From assembly GCF_009938225.1 (NCBI RefSeq), contig NZ_AP019658.1:1178001-1242000 (forward strand): a DNA stretch of 64,000 nucleotides, read 5' to 3'. Below the pieces are notes generated by a model, which was given only the letters and a program-made list of their open reading frames with translations, was not told where the DNA came from and did not search any database. A program made the position numbers and the translations under genes. Below, one piece after another: positions 26,316 through 33,306 of this stretch. The DNA is from Vibrio ponticus (GTDB taxonomy: Bacteria; Pseudomonadota; Gammaproteobacteria; Enterobacterales; Vibrionaceae). The first letter of the stretch is position 1, and the number at the start of each line of letters is the position of its first letter.

Positions 26316-26354
26316 AAAAACTCTCTTCCCAACCATAATTGGTTGAAAAGAGAG
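26316..26354 (-). terminator. Terminator of the PTS operon
   Basis: On the minus strand CTCTCTT and AAGAGAG close a longer hairpin with an inner AACCAATTATGGTT stem, followed by TTTTT. It lies 26 bases after the last gene of the seven-gene operon. Confidence 0.88.
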
Positions 26355-26379
26355 CATGCAGAATCATAAATACAGTTGA

Positions 26380-26925
26380 TCAAGCGACTTCTCGTCCCCA
26401 AAGATGGGTTTTGACTTGCTGTTTTAACACATTTAGGTCGATTGGTTTAGCATGATCCACTGTGATTACTTGGCTAATAGCCATAGCTTGCGCTCGTTCA
26501 GCTAGTGCATATAACTCAGGAATATATTCTTCACCAGGATGCCCAGGTTTACGGTCGGGTAGACGCTGTCGGTAACGTTCTACCACCAATTCTGGTGATA
26601 CTTGATTCCAGATCTCCAGTACTTCAGTCACTCCCGCGGAGGTTAGATAATCCTCAAGTAGTGCCTTAGGTTGAAAACCAAACCAAGCATCAATCACATA
26701 AGTGCACTGATGCGGCGCACTGGAGACGGTATCCCAAATCACTTGATAAGCAGCTTTACCCATTTCACGATTGAATGCTCGATCTATATCACCATGAATA
26801 TCCATAAATGGCTCTTTAATCGTATCGATAGAGAGATAAGGGAAACCAAATTCATTTGCGATCGCTTTTGCTGTGGTACTTTTACCGGAAGCCGGCACGC
26901 CGTTAACTATAATGACTCTTTTCAT
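26380..26925 (-). CDS. P-loop kinase-like protein of the PTS operon
   Basis: A 181-residue nucleoside-triphosphate-binding protein. The Walker A motif GVPASGKST (residues 7-15) is followed by LSIDTIKEPF. This layout is typical of the AAA_33/zeta-toxin/gluconate-kinase-like group. It is the last gene of the PTS operon and overlaps the EIIA gene by 4 bases (start at 26925, EIIA stop at 26922), so it is translationally coupled. It might phosphorylate a sugar or derivative that enters this pathway unphosphorylated, but the substrate cannot be told. Confidence 0.78.
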   Translation of the reverse strand: MKRVIIVNGVPASGKSTTAKAIANEFGFPYLSIDTIKEPFMDIHGDIDRAFNREMGKAAYQVIWDTVSSAPHQCTYVIDAWFGFQPKALLEDYLTSAGVTEVLEIWNQVSPELVVERYRQRLPDRKPGHPGEEYIPELYALAERAQAMAISQVITVDHAKPIDLNVLKQQVKTHLWGREVA

Positions 26926-27368
26926 AATACGCTTAACACCTCTTCCCTTGTGGTTGCCATGCGGATCTTACTTCTGGCATCATCATTAGATAGCATTTCG
27001 AAAATCGGTCTTAGACCTTGCTCTATGTGACTGCGACTATCGACCGCCGACAACATAATAATCATGTCCACTTCCGGGCTGGAGTTGATTGATATTGGGT
27101 GTTTCAACGTCACTAAGCTAAAACCCATTTTATTTACGCCTTGCTCTGGTCTGGCGTGAGGCAAAGCGAACATCTCATCTTCAAATACGTAGTACGGTCC
27201 CGACTCTTGGGTGGTATTGGTTATTGCCTCTAAATACTCAGGCTCAATCACTTTATGTTGCAAAAGCGGCTTAGCGGCAATGGCTAACGCTTCTTTCCAA
27301 TCATTGGTCTCCACCTGCAACTGAATGGCGTCAGTTTCAACGAGCAGTTGTTTTAACATTGGCGGCAC
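26922..27368 (-). CDS. PTS EIIA component (ascorbate/mannitol-fructose type)
   Basis: A 148-residue phosphocarrier that passes phosphate from HPr to the EIIB component. The phosphorylatable histidine is His71 in FALPHARPEQG, the standard EIIA-2 motif. The EAL-rich N-terminus (DWKEALAIAAKPLLQHKVIEPEYLEAI) matches the UlaC/SgaA type, in line with its EIIB and EIIC partners. Position: between the small unknown gene and the kinase gene in the operon. Confidence 0.88.
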   Translation of the reverse strand: MPPMLKQLLVETDAIQLQVETNDWKEALAIAAKPLLQHKVIEPEYLEAITNTTQESGPYYVFEDEMFALPHARPEQGVNKMGFSLVTLKHPISINSSPEVDMIIMLSAVDSRSHIEQGLRPIFEMLSNDDARSKIRMATTREEVLSVL

Positions 27369-27379
27369 TCCTATCGCGG

Positions 27380-27643
27380 TTAAAAATTGCTACGAGCCAT
27401 GTTTCTCAGCTCATTTAGACGAGTAAAAACATCATTAACTTGCCCTCGGAATGAAGGCGCTTGCGAATAAACAGAACTGGCTTGGCTATATTTGGCAATT
27501 AATGCCTGTTGCACTTCAACATTGGCAGGCTCACTCTCTAAATGACTTTCGAGAACCCGTATCTCTTGTTGCAACGATTGAGCTTGCGACTCATCAATTG
27601 GCGCTTTTTCCTGACGACCAAATAAGTTTGAAAACAGTCCCAT
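27380..27643 (-). CDS. Small unknown protein embedded in the PTS operon
   Basis: An 87-residue protein starting MGLFSNLFGRQEKAP and mostly helical with a predicted coiled-coil-like middle (LQQEIRVLESHLESEPANVEVQQALIAKYSQ). GAGG lies 5 bases before the ATG at 27643. It has no known motif that I recognise. It sits between aldolase and EIIA genes, after a GC hairpin, so it is cotranscribed and may be an accessory of the PTS. The amphipathic start MGLFSNLFG could touch the membrane. Confidence 0.6.
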   Translation of the reverse strand: MGLFSNLFGRQEKAPIDESQAQSLQQEIRVLESHLESEPANVEVQQALIAKYSQASSVYSQAPSFRGQVNDVFTRLNELRNMARSNF

Positions 27644-27658
27644 AGACACCTCAAAATA

Positions 27659-27676
27659 GCCCCGCCGGAACGGGGC
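27659..27676 (-). other. Intra-operon GC hairpin (possible attenuator)
   Basis: GCCCCG and CGGGGC pair around a six-base loop, followed on the minus strand by TATTTTG. It lies between the aldolase gene and the small gene, so it could partly terminate transcription or protect the upstream mRNA from decay. Confidence 0.5.
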
Positions 27677-27684
27677 AAATACTG

Positions 27685-28527
27685 TTACTGGAATAAACGG
27701 ATTTTCTCTGCGATCACTTCTCGTACCGCTTTTCTTGCTGGAATAAAGAATTTACGCACAGAGTCATTGACCTTGCCGCTAGCAAAAGAATCCTGACAAT
27801 TTTTTACCCACTGCACATTCATCTCAGTACCGACATTTACCTTATCCATGCCATGACGAACGACAAAGCGCATATCTTCATCACTCACGCCTGTACCACC
27901 ATGCAGTACTAAAGGAATATGTGTTGCCTGAGCCAACTGCTCTAACAAGTCATGCTGAATGTTAGTTTTGGCTGTATAGGAACCGTGAACTGTACCGATG
28001 CTCACTGCCAACATATCGACTGGTGCCTGCTCTATAAACGCGACCGCATCTTCAACTTTGGTAAACGCGATGTCTTCATCATCAATCTGTTTACCATCTT
28101 CAGCCCCACCAATGGCTCCCAATTCAGCTTCAACAGTCACATCACGTGCTCGGGCATACTCAATGACCAAGTTGGTATTGGCAATATTCTCTTCTAAAGG
28201 CAAATGTGAACCATCGTACATCACACTGCTAAACCCTTTATCGATAGCGGTTTTAATATCTTCGATATTTGAGCAGTGATCTAAGTGCAAACAAGTTGGC
28301 ACTTGATGTGCTTCGGCTAACGCTTTAACCGAACCAACCAACAACTCATAGCCAAGATACTCTGCGGTGCCAGTCGAAATCTGCAGCATTAGTGGCGAGT
28401 TGGTATCCATAGCGGCTTCAAAATAGCCTGGTAGCATCTCTAAGCAATGAACATTGAACGAACCTACCGCATTGAAACCGCGCTCTTCAGCGATTGGCAT
28501 AAGTTGTTTAAAGTTAAGCAGTTTCAT
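27685..28527 (-). CDS. Class II ketose-bisphosphate aldolase
   Basis: Cleaves a ketose 1,6-bisphosphate to dihydroxyacetone phosphate and a triose phosphate or related aldehyde. The 280-residue, zinc-dependent enzyme resembles the KbaY/GatY/FbaA group. The conserved LHLDHC (catalytic Asp and zinc His, about residues 80-85), ELGAIGG, IGTVHGSY (zinc His) and VLHGGTGV (zinc His) are all present. It overlaps the end of the EIIC gene by 14 bases. With the operon's own PFK, it completes a route from an imported sugar 6-phosphate (or its isomer) to triose phosphates. Confidence 0.92.
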   Translation of the reverse strand: MKLLNFKQLMPIAEERGFNAVGSFNVHCLEMLPGYFEAAMDTNSPLMLQISTGTAEYLGYELLVGSVKALAEAHQVPTCLHLDHCSNIEDIKTAIDKGFSSVMYDGSHLPLEENIANTNLVIEYARARDVTVEAELGAIGGAEDGKQIDDEDIAFTKVEDAVAFIEQAPVDMLAVSIGTVHGSYTAKTNIQHDLLEQLAQATHIPLVLHGGTGVSDEDMRFVVRHGMDKVNVGTEMNVQWVKNCQDSFASGKVNDSVRKFFIPARKAVREVIAEKIRLFQ

Positions 28528-29887
28528 TGTGTAGCTCCTTCTGTTCTTCTTTGTTAGCCAGTGATTTATTTACGAACCAAGTTACCGCAACAACAAACAC
28601 GATGAAGGTGATAACAAAGCCCCAGTTGCCGTTAAATGCATTACCAAGTAATAGACCTGTAGAAATTACGTCCGAGTCACTAAACGTCACGCCAACGAAG
28701 CCGTAAGTTTCTAACAACGGAATTAAGATAGCCGGTAGGAATGTGATAAATAGACCATGCACCACACCACCGATGATGGCGCCGCGACGACCGCCCATCG
28801 CGTTACCGAAGATACCAGCCGTACCACCAGCGAAGAAGTTAGTCAGTAGACCCGGCAGAATCATAGCCAGACCAAACATAGGGAATACCAACATACCAAT
28901 CACTGTACCAACGGTGGTTGATAGGAAACCTAGGATTACCGCGTTTGGTGCATATGGGAATAGTACTGGGCAATCAAGTGCTGGTTTCGCATTTGGCACT
29001 AGACGCATTGCAATACCTTGGAATGCTGGTACCAACTCTTGTAGCAATAAGCGAACACCGGAGTAAAGGACGAATACACCAGCAACAAATACCATTGCCT
29101 GCATAAAGGCATACATCAGGTAATTCATGCCATTAGAAAACTCGCCAATATATTGTGGACCCGCAGCAATCGCTGGAATCAAATACATTGGGATCATGAC
29201 CACAGCCATTGATAAGTAGGTATCGTTTAGGAAAGAAAAACTCTTTGGTAGCTCAATGTCTTCTGTCGATCTCGAGCCTTTGCCAACCACTTTAGCGACA
29301 GCAGCTTGAACCATATAACCAATCGTACAGAAGTGACCTAGCGCAATGTTGTCGTTACCTGTGATACGGCGTACGACTGGTTGTGCGATGGCCGGCATTG
29401 CGACCGCCATGATGCCGCCGAAGATACCGCCGGTCATGACCAATGTCATGCCTGTCAAACCTGCTTTATAACCGATGACTGCACCGATGGTACTCATCCA
29501 TAATAACGCTTGCCCGGTTAAGAAGATGTACTTCCACGGAGTGAAGCGCGCGATAATGATATTCGTCGCGAAAATAACAATAAGCGTTAACGCCACTTCG
29601 GTACCCAATTGTTGGTTTGCTAACCCAGCAATCGCTGCTACATCCGTGATGTAACCTGTCATACCAAAACCATGGGTAAAGATGTTGTTTAGGAATGTGA
29701 GTGTCTCAACAATAATGTTGATACCCGCCATCATGACCAAGAAGCCAAGCATGGTTTTAAAGGTACCTTCAAATATTTTGCCAAAACCTTTTTTTTGTAG
29801 AATCAAACCCAGCATAGCAATAAATGCTATCAATATAGATGCTTGACCTAATAAGTCTTTCACGATAAATTCAAAAAAAGCGTTCAT
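28514..29887 (-). CDS. PTS EIIC component, ascorbate (UlaA) family
   Basis: A 457-residue inner-membrane permease with about eleven helices. MNAFFEFIVKDLLGQASILIAFIAMLGLILQKKG matches the UlaA/SgaT family of PTS permeases that transport sugars coupled to phosphorylation. The ATG at 29887 follows GGAGCATATC; a longer form to 29899 is less likely. In this family substrates include ascorbate and other acids or polyols. Here the linked PFK and aldolase point to a hexose-like substrate rather than ascorbate, which would need UlaG, UlaD, UlaE and UlaF. Confidence 0.9.
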   Translation of the reverse strand: MNAFFEFIVKDLLGQASILIAFIAMLGLILQKKGFGKIFEGTFKTMLGFLVMMAGINIIVETLTFLNNIFTHGFGMTGYITDVAAIAGLANQQLGTEVALTLIVIFATNIIIARFTPWKYIFLTGQALLWMSTIGAVIGYKAGLTGMTLVMTGGIFGGIMAVAMPAIAQPVVRRITGNDNIALGHFCTIGYMVQAAVAKVVGKGSRSTEDIELPKSFSFLNDTYLSMAVVMIPMYLIPAIAAGPQYIGEFSNGMNYLMYAFMQAMVFVAGVFVLYSGVRLLLQELVPAFQGIAMRLVPNAKPALDCPVLFPYAPNAVILGFLSTTVGTVIGMLVFPMFGLAMILPGLLTNFFAGGTAGIFGNAMGGRRGAIIGGVVHGLFITFLPAILIPLLETYGFVGVTFSDSDVISTGLLLGNAFNGNWGFVITFIVFVVAVTWFVNKSLANKEEQKELHNETA

Positions 29888-29993
29888 GATATGCTCCATG
29901 CAAATAGTTTGCTTTTTATTTTCAGGGTGCAGAAAACCTACCTAATAAAGGGGGAGTTTATTAGGTGGTTATCTTTCAGGAATTTAATTAGTG

Positions 29994-30284
29994 CTATTTA
30001 TTGAAGAAACTGGAAAGTTTTTCTTCCATTTCTACGCTATCGGTAAATTTGTTTATTGTAATAATTTTTTCTGCATCTTCTGGTGATGCACTTGCTTTTA
30101 TTGCGTCAGAAAATGTAGATGAAGTAATAATTGCATCTGGTTTAAGAGCCAATACTTCAGATACTGTTGTATGATCTAATTTAAAATCTAAACCTAATTT
30201 TTCTAATATCGGTTTCGCTGTCATTTCTAATGCGAAACTCGAGCCTAAACCACAGCCACAAACACACCAAATATTGTAAGCCAT
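29994..30284 (-). CDS. PTS EIIB component, ascorbate type
   Basis: A 96-residue phosphocarrier. The active cysteine is Cys9 in the loop CVCGCGLGSSFALEM, corresponding to the CGNGQGSS loop of UlaB. Two additional cysteines (7 and 11) sit in the same loop, which is unusual. It precedes the EIIC gene by 106 bases and follows the PFK gene, so it is part of the operon. Confidence 0.88.
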   Translation of the reverse strand: MAYNIWCVCGCGLGSSFALEMTAKPILEKLGLDFKLDHTTVSEVLALKPDAIITSSTFSDAIKASASPEDAEKIITINKFTDSVEMEEKLSSFFNK

Positions 30285-30322
30285 GCTAATTCTCCTTGTG
30301 TTAATGCAATAATTCCTAAGAT

Positions 30323-31303
30323 CTAAACAATGCCAAGTTGTTGGGCTAATTTAAAATAGTGACCTTCTTTGTCGACAACACGATTCGTCATTGCACCTAG
30401 GTCCACTGGTATAGGTTTATTGCTTGAATTAATGATGATTACTTTGTTCGCCATTCCACTATGTATACAACGTACAACCTCTGCCGCTGCGATAGTGCCT
30501 TGATAAATTTCCTCTGTTGTTGGGTCTCCGCTTCTCAAACCAAAGCCCATTGTTGTTTTACGAATACGAACACCGATTAATGGCTCGAGGCTCGCTGACA
30601 CTGTATCAATTGCCCCTTGGAAACCAGGCTGATACTCGTGGGTATAACTTTCAGCACAAAGAATCACGACGCTATTTTGTAACGCTAACTTCTGTTGAAT
30701 TCTTTCAGCTAAATCTTGTGTTGATATTTGATGTTCAGGTATTAATGCAAAGTCTGCGTTGGACTTGATTGCCGACTGAAGCGTAAGCTCACCACAGTAA
30801 GCGCCTAATACTTCGACCATGAATACTCGATTTGGCAACGCGCGACCTGTCGTTCTTAACTTAGCAACTTCTTTTAGTACCTGTTCACAAGCCGTTGAAA
30901 AACCGATGGTGAACTCGGAGTCTGCTAAGTCATTATCGACCGTCATACCGACACCAAAACAGTTGACACCAAACTCACTCAAGCGATGTAAAAAACGCAT
31001 TGAACCATCGCCACCAGCACAAATCAGCGCGCTAATTCGGTCCTTTTTCAGCCTTGTTGCAATCGCGTCATATTCGCTGTCGTTGAGTAGGCGCTCTGTA
31101 CGCCCTGAACAAATAATTGGCATTGAAGATATCGAGTAATCCGCTAAGTCACGAAAACCAATCTCCTTCTTACTGCCACTTAACAAGCCAAGTATGCCGC
31201 CGTTGTATATCACGATATCTGCCTTAGAAAGCCTTGCGACTTGGAAGACAAAGTTGTTGATCCCGGAGGCATCGCCTCCGCTTAATACAATTCCGATTCT
31301 CAT
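30323..31303 (-). CDS. 6-phosphofructokinase paralogue of the PTS operon
   Basis: Phosphorylates a sugar monophosphate with ATP. The 326-residue protein aligns with PfkA throughout: SGGDASGINN (8-17), ATP-type AGGDGS (96-101, Gly rather than Asp at the ATP/PPi selecting position), the catalytic TVDND (121-125), and NRVFMVEVLGAYCGELTL (158-175). Here the sugar-phosphate contact MGR of PfkA is LGA, and the later GHIQRGG motif is GFGLRSG. Those two changes remove residues that hold fructose 6-phosphate, so another ketose phosphate may be the real substrate. It is the first gene of the operon. Confidence 0.88.
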   Translation of the reverse strand: MRIGIVLSGGDASGINNFVFQVARLSKADIVIYNGGILGLLSGSKKEIGFRDLADYSISSMPIICSGRTERLLNDSEYDAIATRLKKDRISALICAGGDGSMRFLHRLSEFGVNCFGVGMTVDNDLADSEFTIGFSTACEQVLKEVAKLRTTGRALPNRVFMVEVLGAYCGELTLQSAIKSNADFALIPEHQISTQDLAERIQQKLALQNSVVILCAESYTHEYQPGFQGAIDTVSASLEPLIGVRIRKTTMGFGLRSGDPTTEEIYQGTIAAAEVVRCIHSGMANKVIIINSSNKPIPVDLGAMTNRVVDKEGHYFKLAQQLGIV

Positions 31304-31425
31304 AGCCTTCTCTCCTTTGCCTTAATTATTATTTAATCAACAAAACAAAAAAGAGATCAAAATCACTAATTTTGCGCATTTATTGATCAATCAAAATCAA
31401 AGACCAACCAAATTCGAGCAAATTT

Positions 31426-31441
31426 AGTGACACCCATCACA
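31426..31441. promoter_or_regulatory. CRP site upstream of the PTS operon
   Basis: AGTGACACCCATCACA is close to the CRP consensus (TGTGA-N6-TCACA read on the minus strand as TGTGA-TGGGTG-TCACT). It lies about 125 bases upstream of the PFK start codon. Catabolite control of a PTS operon is expected. A 10-base direct repeat ATCAAAATCA (31356-31365 and 31390-31399) nearer the gene could bind a specific regulator. Confidence 0.6.
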
Positions 31442-31681
31442 ACCATGAGTTTAGATGTTAAATTAATTAACAATTGACACTCGATTTTCATTGGCTTTGT
31501 CGAAAAAACCATCATCACCAAGTTGCAAAAATGTAAATACCACTCTTAACTGCGTAATTGTTATTTATGTGAATTAGCTCAAGTTCGATGTATTGAATTC
31601 TAGATTAACTCGTTCGTTTTAATTAACGACGTTTATGAAAACAAATAACCATGGTAATTAATTAAGACATTGGATGCATAT

Positions 31682-31821
31682 TTGAGAATTGAGAATTGAG
31701 AATTGAGAATTGAGAATTGAGAATTGAGAATTGAGATTTGAGATTTGAGATTTGAGATTTGAGATTTGAGATTTGAGATTTGAGATTTGAGATTTGAGAT
31801 TTGAGATTTGAGATTTGAGAT
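31682..31821. repeat. Tandem heptamer repeat, 20 units
   Basis: Seven copies of TTGAGAA (31682-31730) are followed directly by thirteen copies of TTGAGAT (31731-31821) without interruption, 140 bases in all. The tract lies between the rplT terminator and the PTS operon promoter. Its regularity is typical of a slipped-strand repeat; the switch from A to T at unit 8 marks two expansion histories. Confidence 0.97.
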
Positions 31822-31995
31822 TATTAAAAATAAGTAGCGCTTGGTGGGCAACTATTTATTTTTGTATACCACCTTAGATAGATATTTATATGCTATATCA
31901 CTCAACTCTTTTGAAATATTAATTTATCTTTGTCTACTCCCTCGCGAACCACTATTCAGTTAACGAACTGGCTCACACAAGCTGATTTTACGCCA

Positions 31996-32024
31996 ATAAA
32001 AAAGGAGAGCCGAAGCTCTCCTTT
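31996..32024 (-). terminator. Terminator of the thrS-infC-rpmI-rplT operon
   Basis: On the minus strand AAAGGAGAGC and GCTCTCCTTT pair around TTCG and continue into TTTTTTATT. It is 20 bases after the rplT stop codon. Confidence 0.93.
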
Positions 32025-32044
32025 CCTTAAACCTAAACTGCTAA

Positions 32045-32398
32045 TTAAAGAGCAGCTTTCGCTTTTTCAACTAGTACAGCAAATGCTGCTTTGTCGAATA
32101 CTGCGATGTCAGCAAGAATCTTACGGTCGATCTCGATAGATGCTTTCTTAAGACCGTTGATGAAACGGCTGTAAGATAGACCATTTTGACGAGATGCAGC
32201 GTTGATACGTGCAATCCATAGTTGACGGAATTGACGTTTCTTGTTGCGACGGTCACGGTAAGCGTATTGACCAGCTTTAGTAACTGCTTGGAAAGCTACG
32301 CGGTAAACACGTGAACGTGCACCGTAGTAACCTTTAGCTTGTTTTAGAACTTTCTTATGACGTGCACGAGCTTGTACACCACGTTTTACGCGAGGCAT
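32045..32398 (-). CDS. rplT: 50S ribosomal protein L20
   Basis: Assembly and structural protein of the large ribosomal subunit that also represses its own operon by binding the leader of rpmI. The 117-residue protein matches L20 throughout: [63 protein letters not shown]. It is the last gene of the infC operon, 40 bases after rpmI, with a strong terminator. Confidence 0.98.
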   Translation of the reverse strand: MPRVKRGVQARARHKKVLKQAKGYYGARSRVYRVAFQAVTKAGQYAYRDRRNKKRQFRQLWIARINAASRQNGLSYSRFINGLKKASIEIDRKILADIAVFDKAAFAVLVEKAKAAL

Positions 32399-32438
32399 TA
32401 TGCTTCTCCTAAACTAAACGATTGATAACTAAAAAGAA

Positions 32439-32633
32439 TTAAGCGTATGGCATCATACGAGCAACTGCAGCCACTTCACACTTAGGAAGGATTGCATTTG
32501 GACGTAGCTGACGCTTGTTCTTAGTAGTACGCTTAGTCAGGATGTGACGTTTAGTAGCGTGCTTGTACTTAATACCACCAGCAGTTTTCTTGAAACGCTT
32601 AGCAGCACCTTTGTTGGTTTTCATCTTAGGCAT
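32439..32633 (-). CDS. rpmI: 50S ribosomal protein L35
   Basis: A small large-subunit protein of 64 residues, [17 protein letters not shown] to ARMMPYA. The ATG at 32633 (plus CAT) follows GCGGAG; the frame stays open to 32696, but that extension is not part of L35. Lies between infC and rplT. A hairpin directly upstream (32688-32730) is in the place where L20 acts in E. coli. Confidence 0.97.
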   Translation of the reverse strand: MPKMKTNKGAAKRFKKTAGGIKYKHATKRHILTKRTTKNKRQLRPNAILPKCEVAAVARMMPYA

Positions 32634-32687
32634 GATGAATAACTCCGCATTGTTGAGTTGTTTATAACAATAGTAATTAGGGCGAAC

Positions 32688-32730
32688 AAAACCCAACCGC
32701 TAGACCTTTTCGGGTCAACGGCTAGGTTTT
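32688..32730 (-). promoter_or_regulatory. rpmI leader hairpin (possible L20 autoregulatory element)
   Basis: Between infC and rpmI, AAAACC-AGCCGTTGACC and GGTC-AGCGGTT-GGTTTT pair in a long stem with a CGAAAA loop, ending in TTTTGTT. It could be a partial terminator or the L20 binding site that lets L20 repress rpmI-rplT. Confidence 0.6.
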
Positions 32731-32751
32731 CTTACTTGTAAAAGCCGTTAA

Positions 32752-33303
32752 TTACTTCTTTTTAGGGGCCAGCACCATGATCATCTGACGGCCTTCAATC
32801 TTCTTAGGGAAAGATTCGACAACAGCAAATTCTTCTGTGTCAGCTTTCAAGCGATTTAGTACGTCAACACCGATGTCTTGGTGAGCCATCTCACGGCCAC
32901 GGAAGCGAATTGTTACCTTCACTTTGTTGCCGTCTTCTAGGAAACCAGTCAGGTTGCGTAGTTTTACCTGATAGTCTCCAATGTCAGTTCCAGGACGGAA
33001 TTTAACTTCCTTAATCTGAACCTGCTTTTGCTTTTTCTTCTGCTCTTTCGCAGATTTGCTCTTTTCAAAGAGGAATTTGCCGTAGTCCATCACGCGACAG
33101 ACTGGTGGCTCAGCGTTAGGACTGATCTCAACCAGATCCATGCCTGCTTCTTCAGCAGCTGCGATCGCTTCTTGAATCGATACAACACCAACTGATTCAC
33201 CGTCAGCGCCAGTCAAACGAACTTCACGAACGCCACGAATTTCACCGTTCAAACGGTGCGGGTTTGTTTTTACCGGCTGTTGGCCGCGTCTTCCGCCTTT
33301 AAT
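32752..33303 (-). CDS. infC: Translation initiation factor IF-3
   Basis: Binds the 30S subunit and enforces start-codon fidelity. The start is an AUU codon at 33303 giving the protein (I)[29 protein letters not shown] and so on to MVLAPKKK, 183 residues, near the 180 of E. coli. GGAGGA sits 7 bases before the AUU and overlaps the thrS stop. The AUU start is the classical self-control device of infC, since IF-3 discriminates against it. A shorter form from an ATG at 33252 would lose the N-terminal tail. Confidence 0.95.
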   Translation of the reverse strand: MKGGRRGQQPVKTNPHRLNGEIRGVREVRLTGADGESVGVVSIQEAIAAAEEAGMDLVEISPNAEPPVCRVMDYGKFLFEKSKSAKEQKKKQKQVQIKEVKFRPGTDIGDYQVKLRNLTGFLEDGNKVKVTIRFRGREMAHQDIGVDVLNRLKADTEEFAVVESFPKKIEGRQMIMVLAPKKK

Positions 33304-33306
33304 AGC

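Noticed and set aside
31633..31851. A 72-codon minus-strand ORF through the heptamer tract, with an SNLKSQI-like repeat
   Set aside because: A 7-base repeat left open in one frame gives a repetitive peptide by chance. There is no ribosome site, and the rest of the frame is not protein-like.
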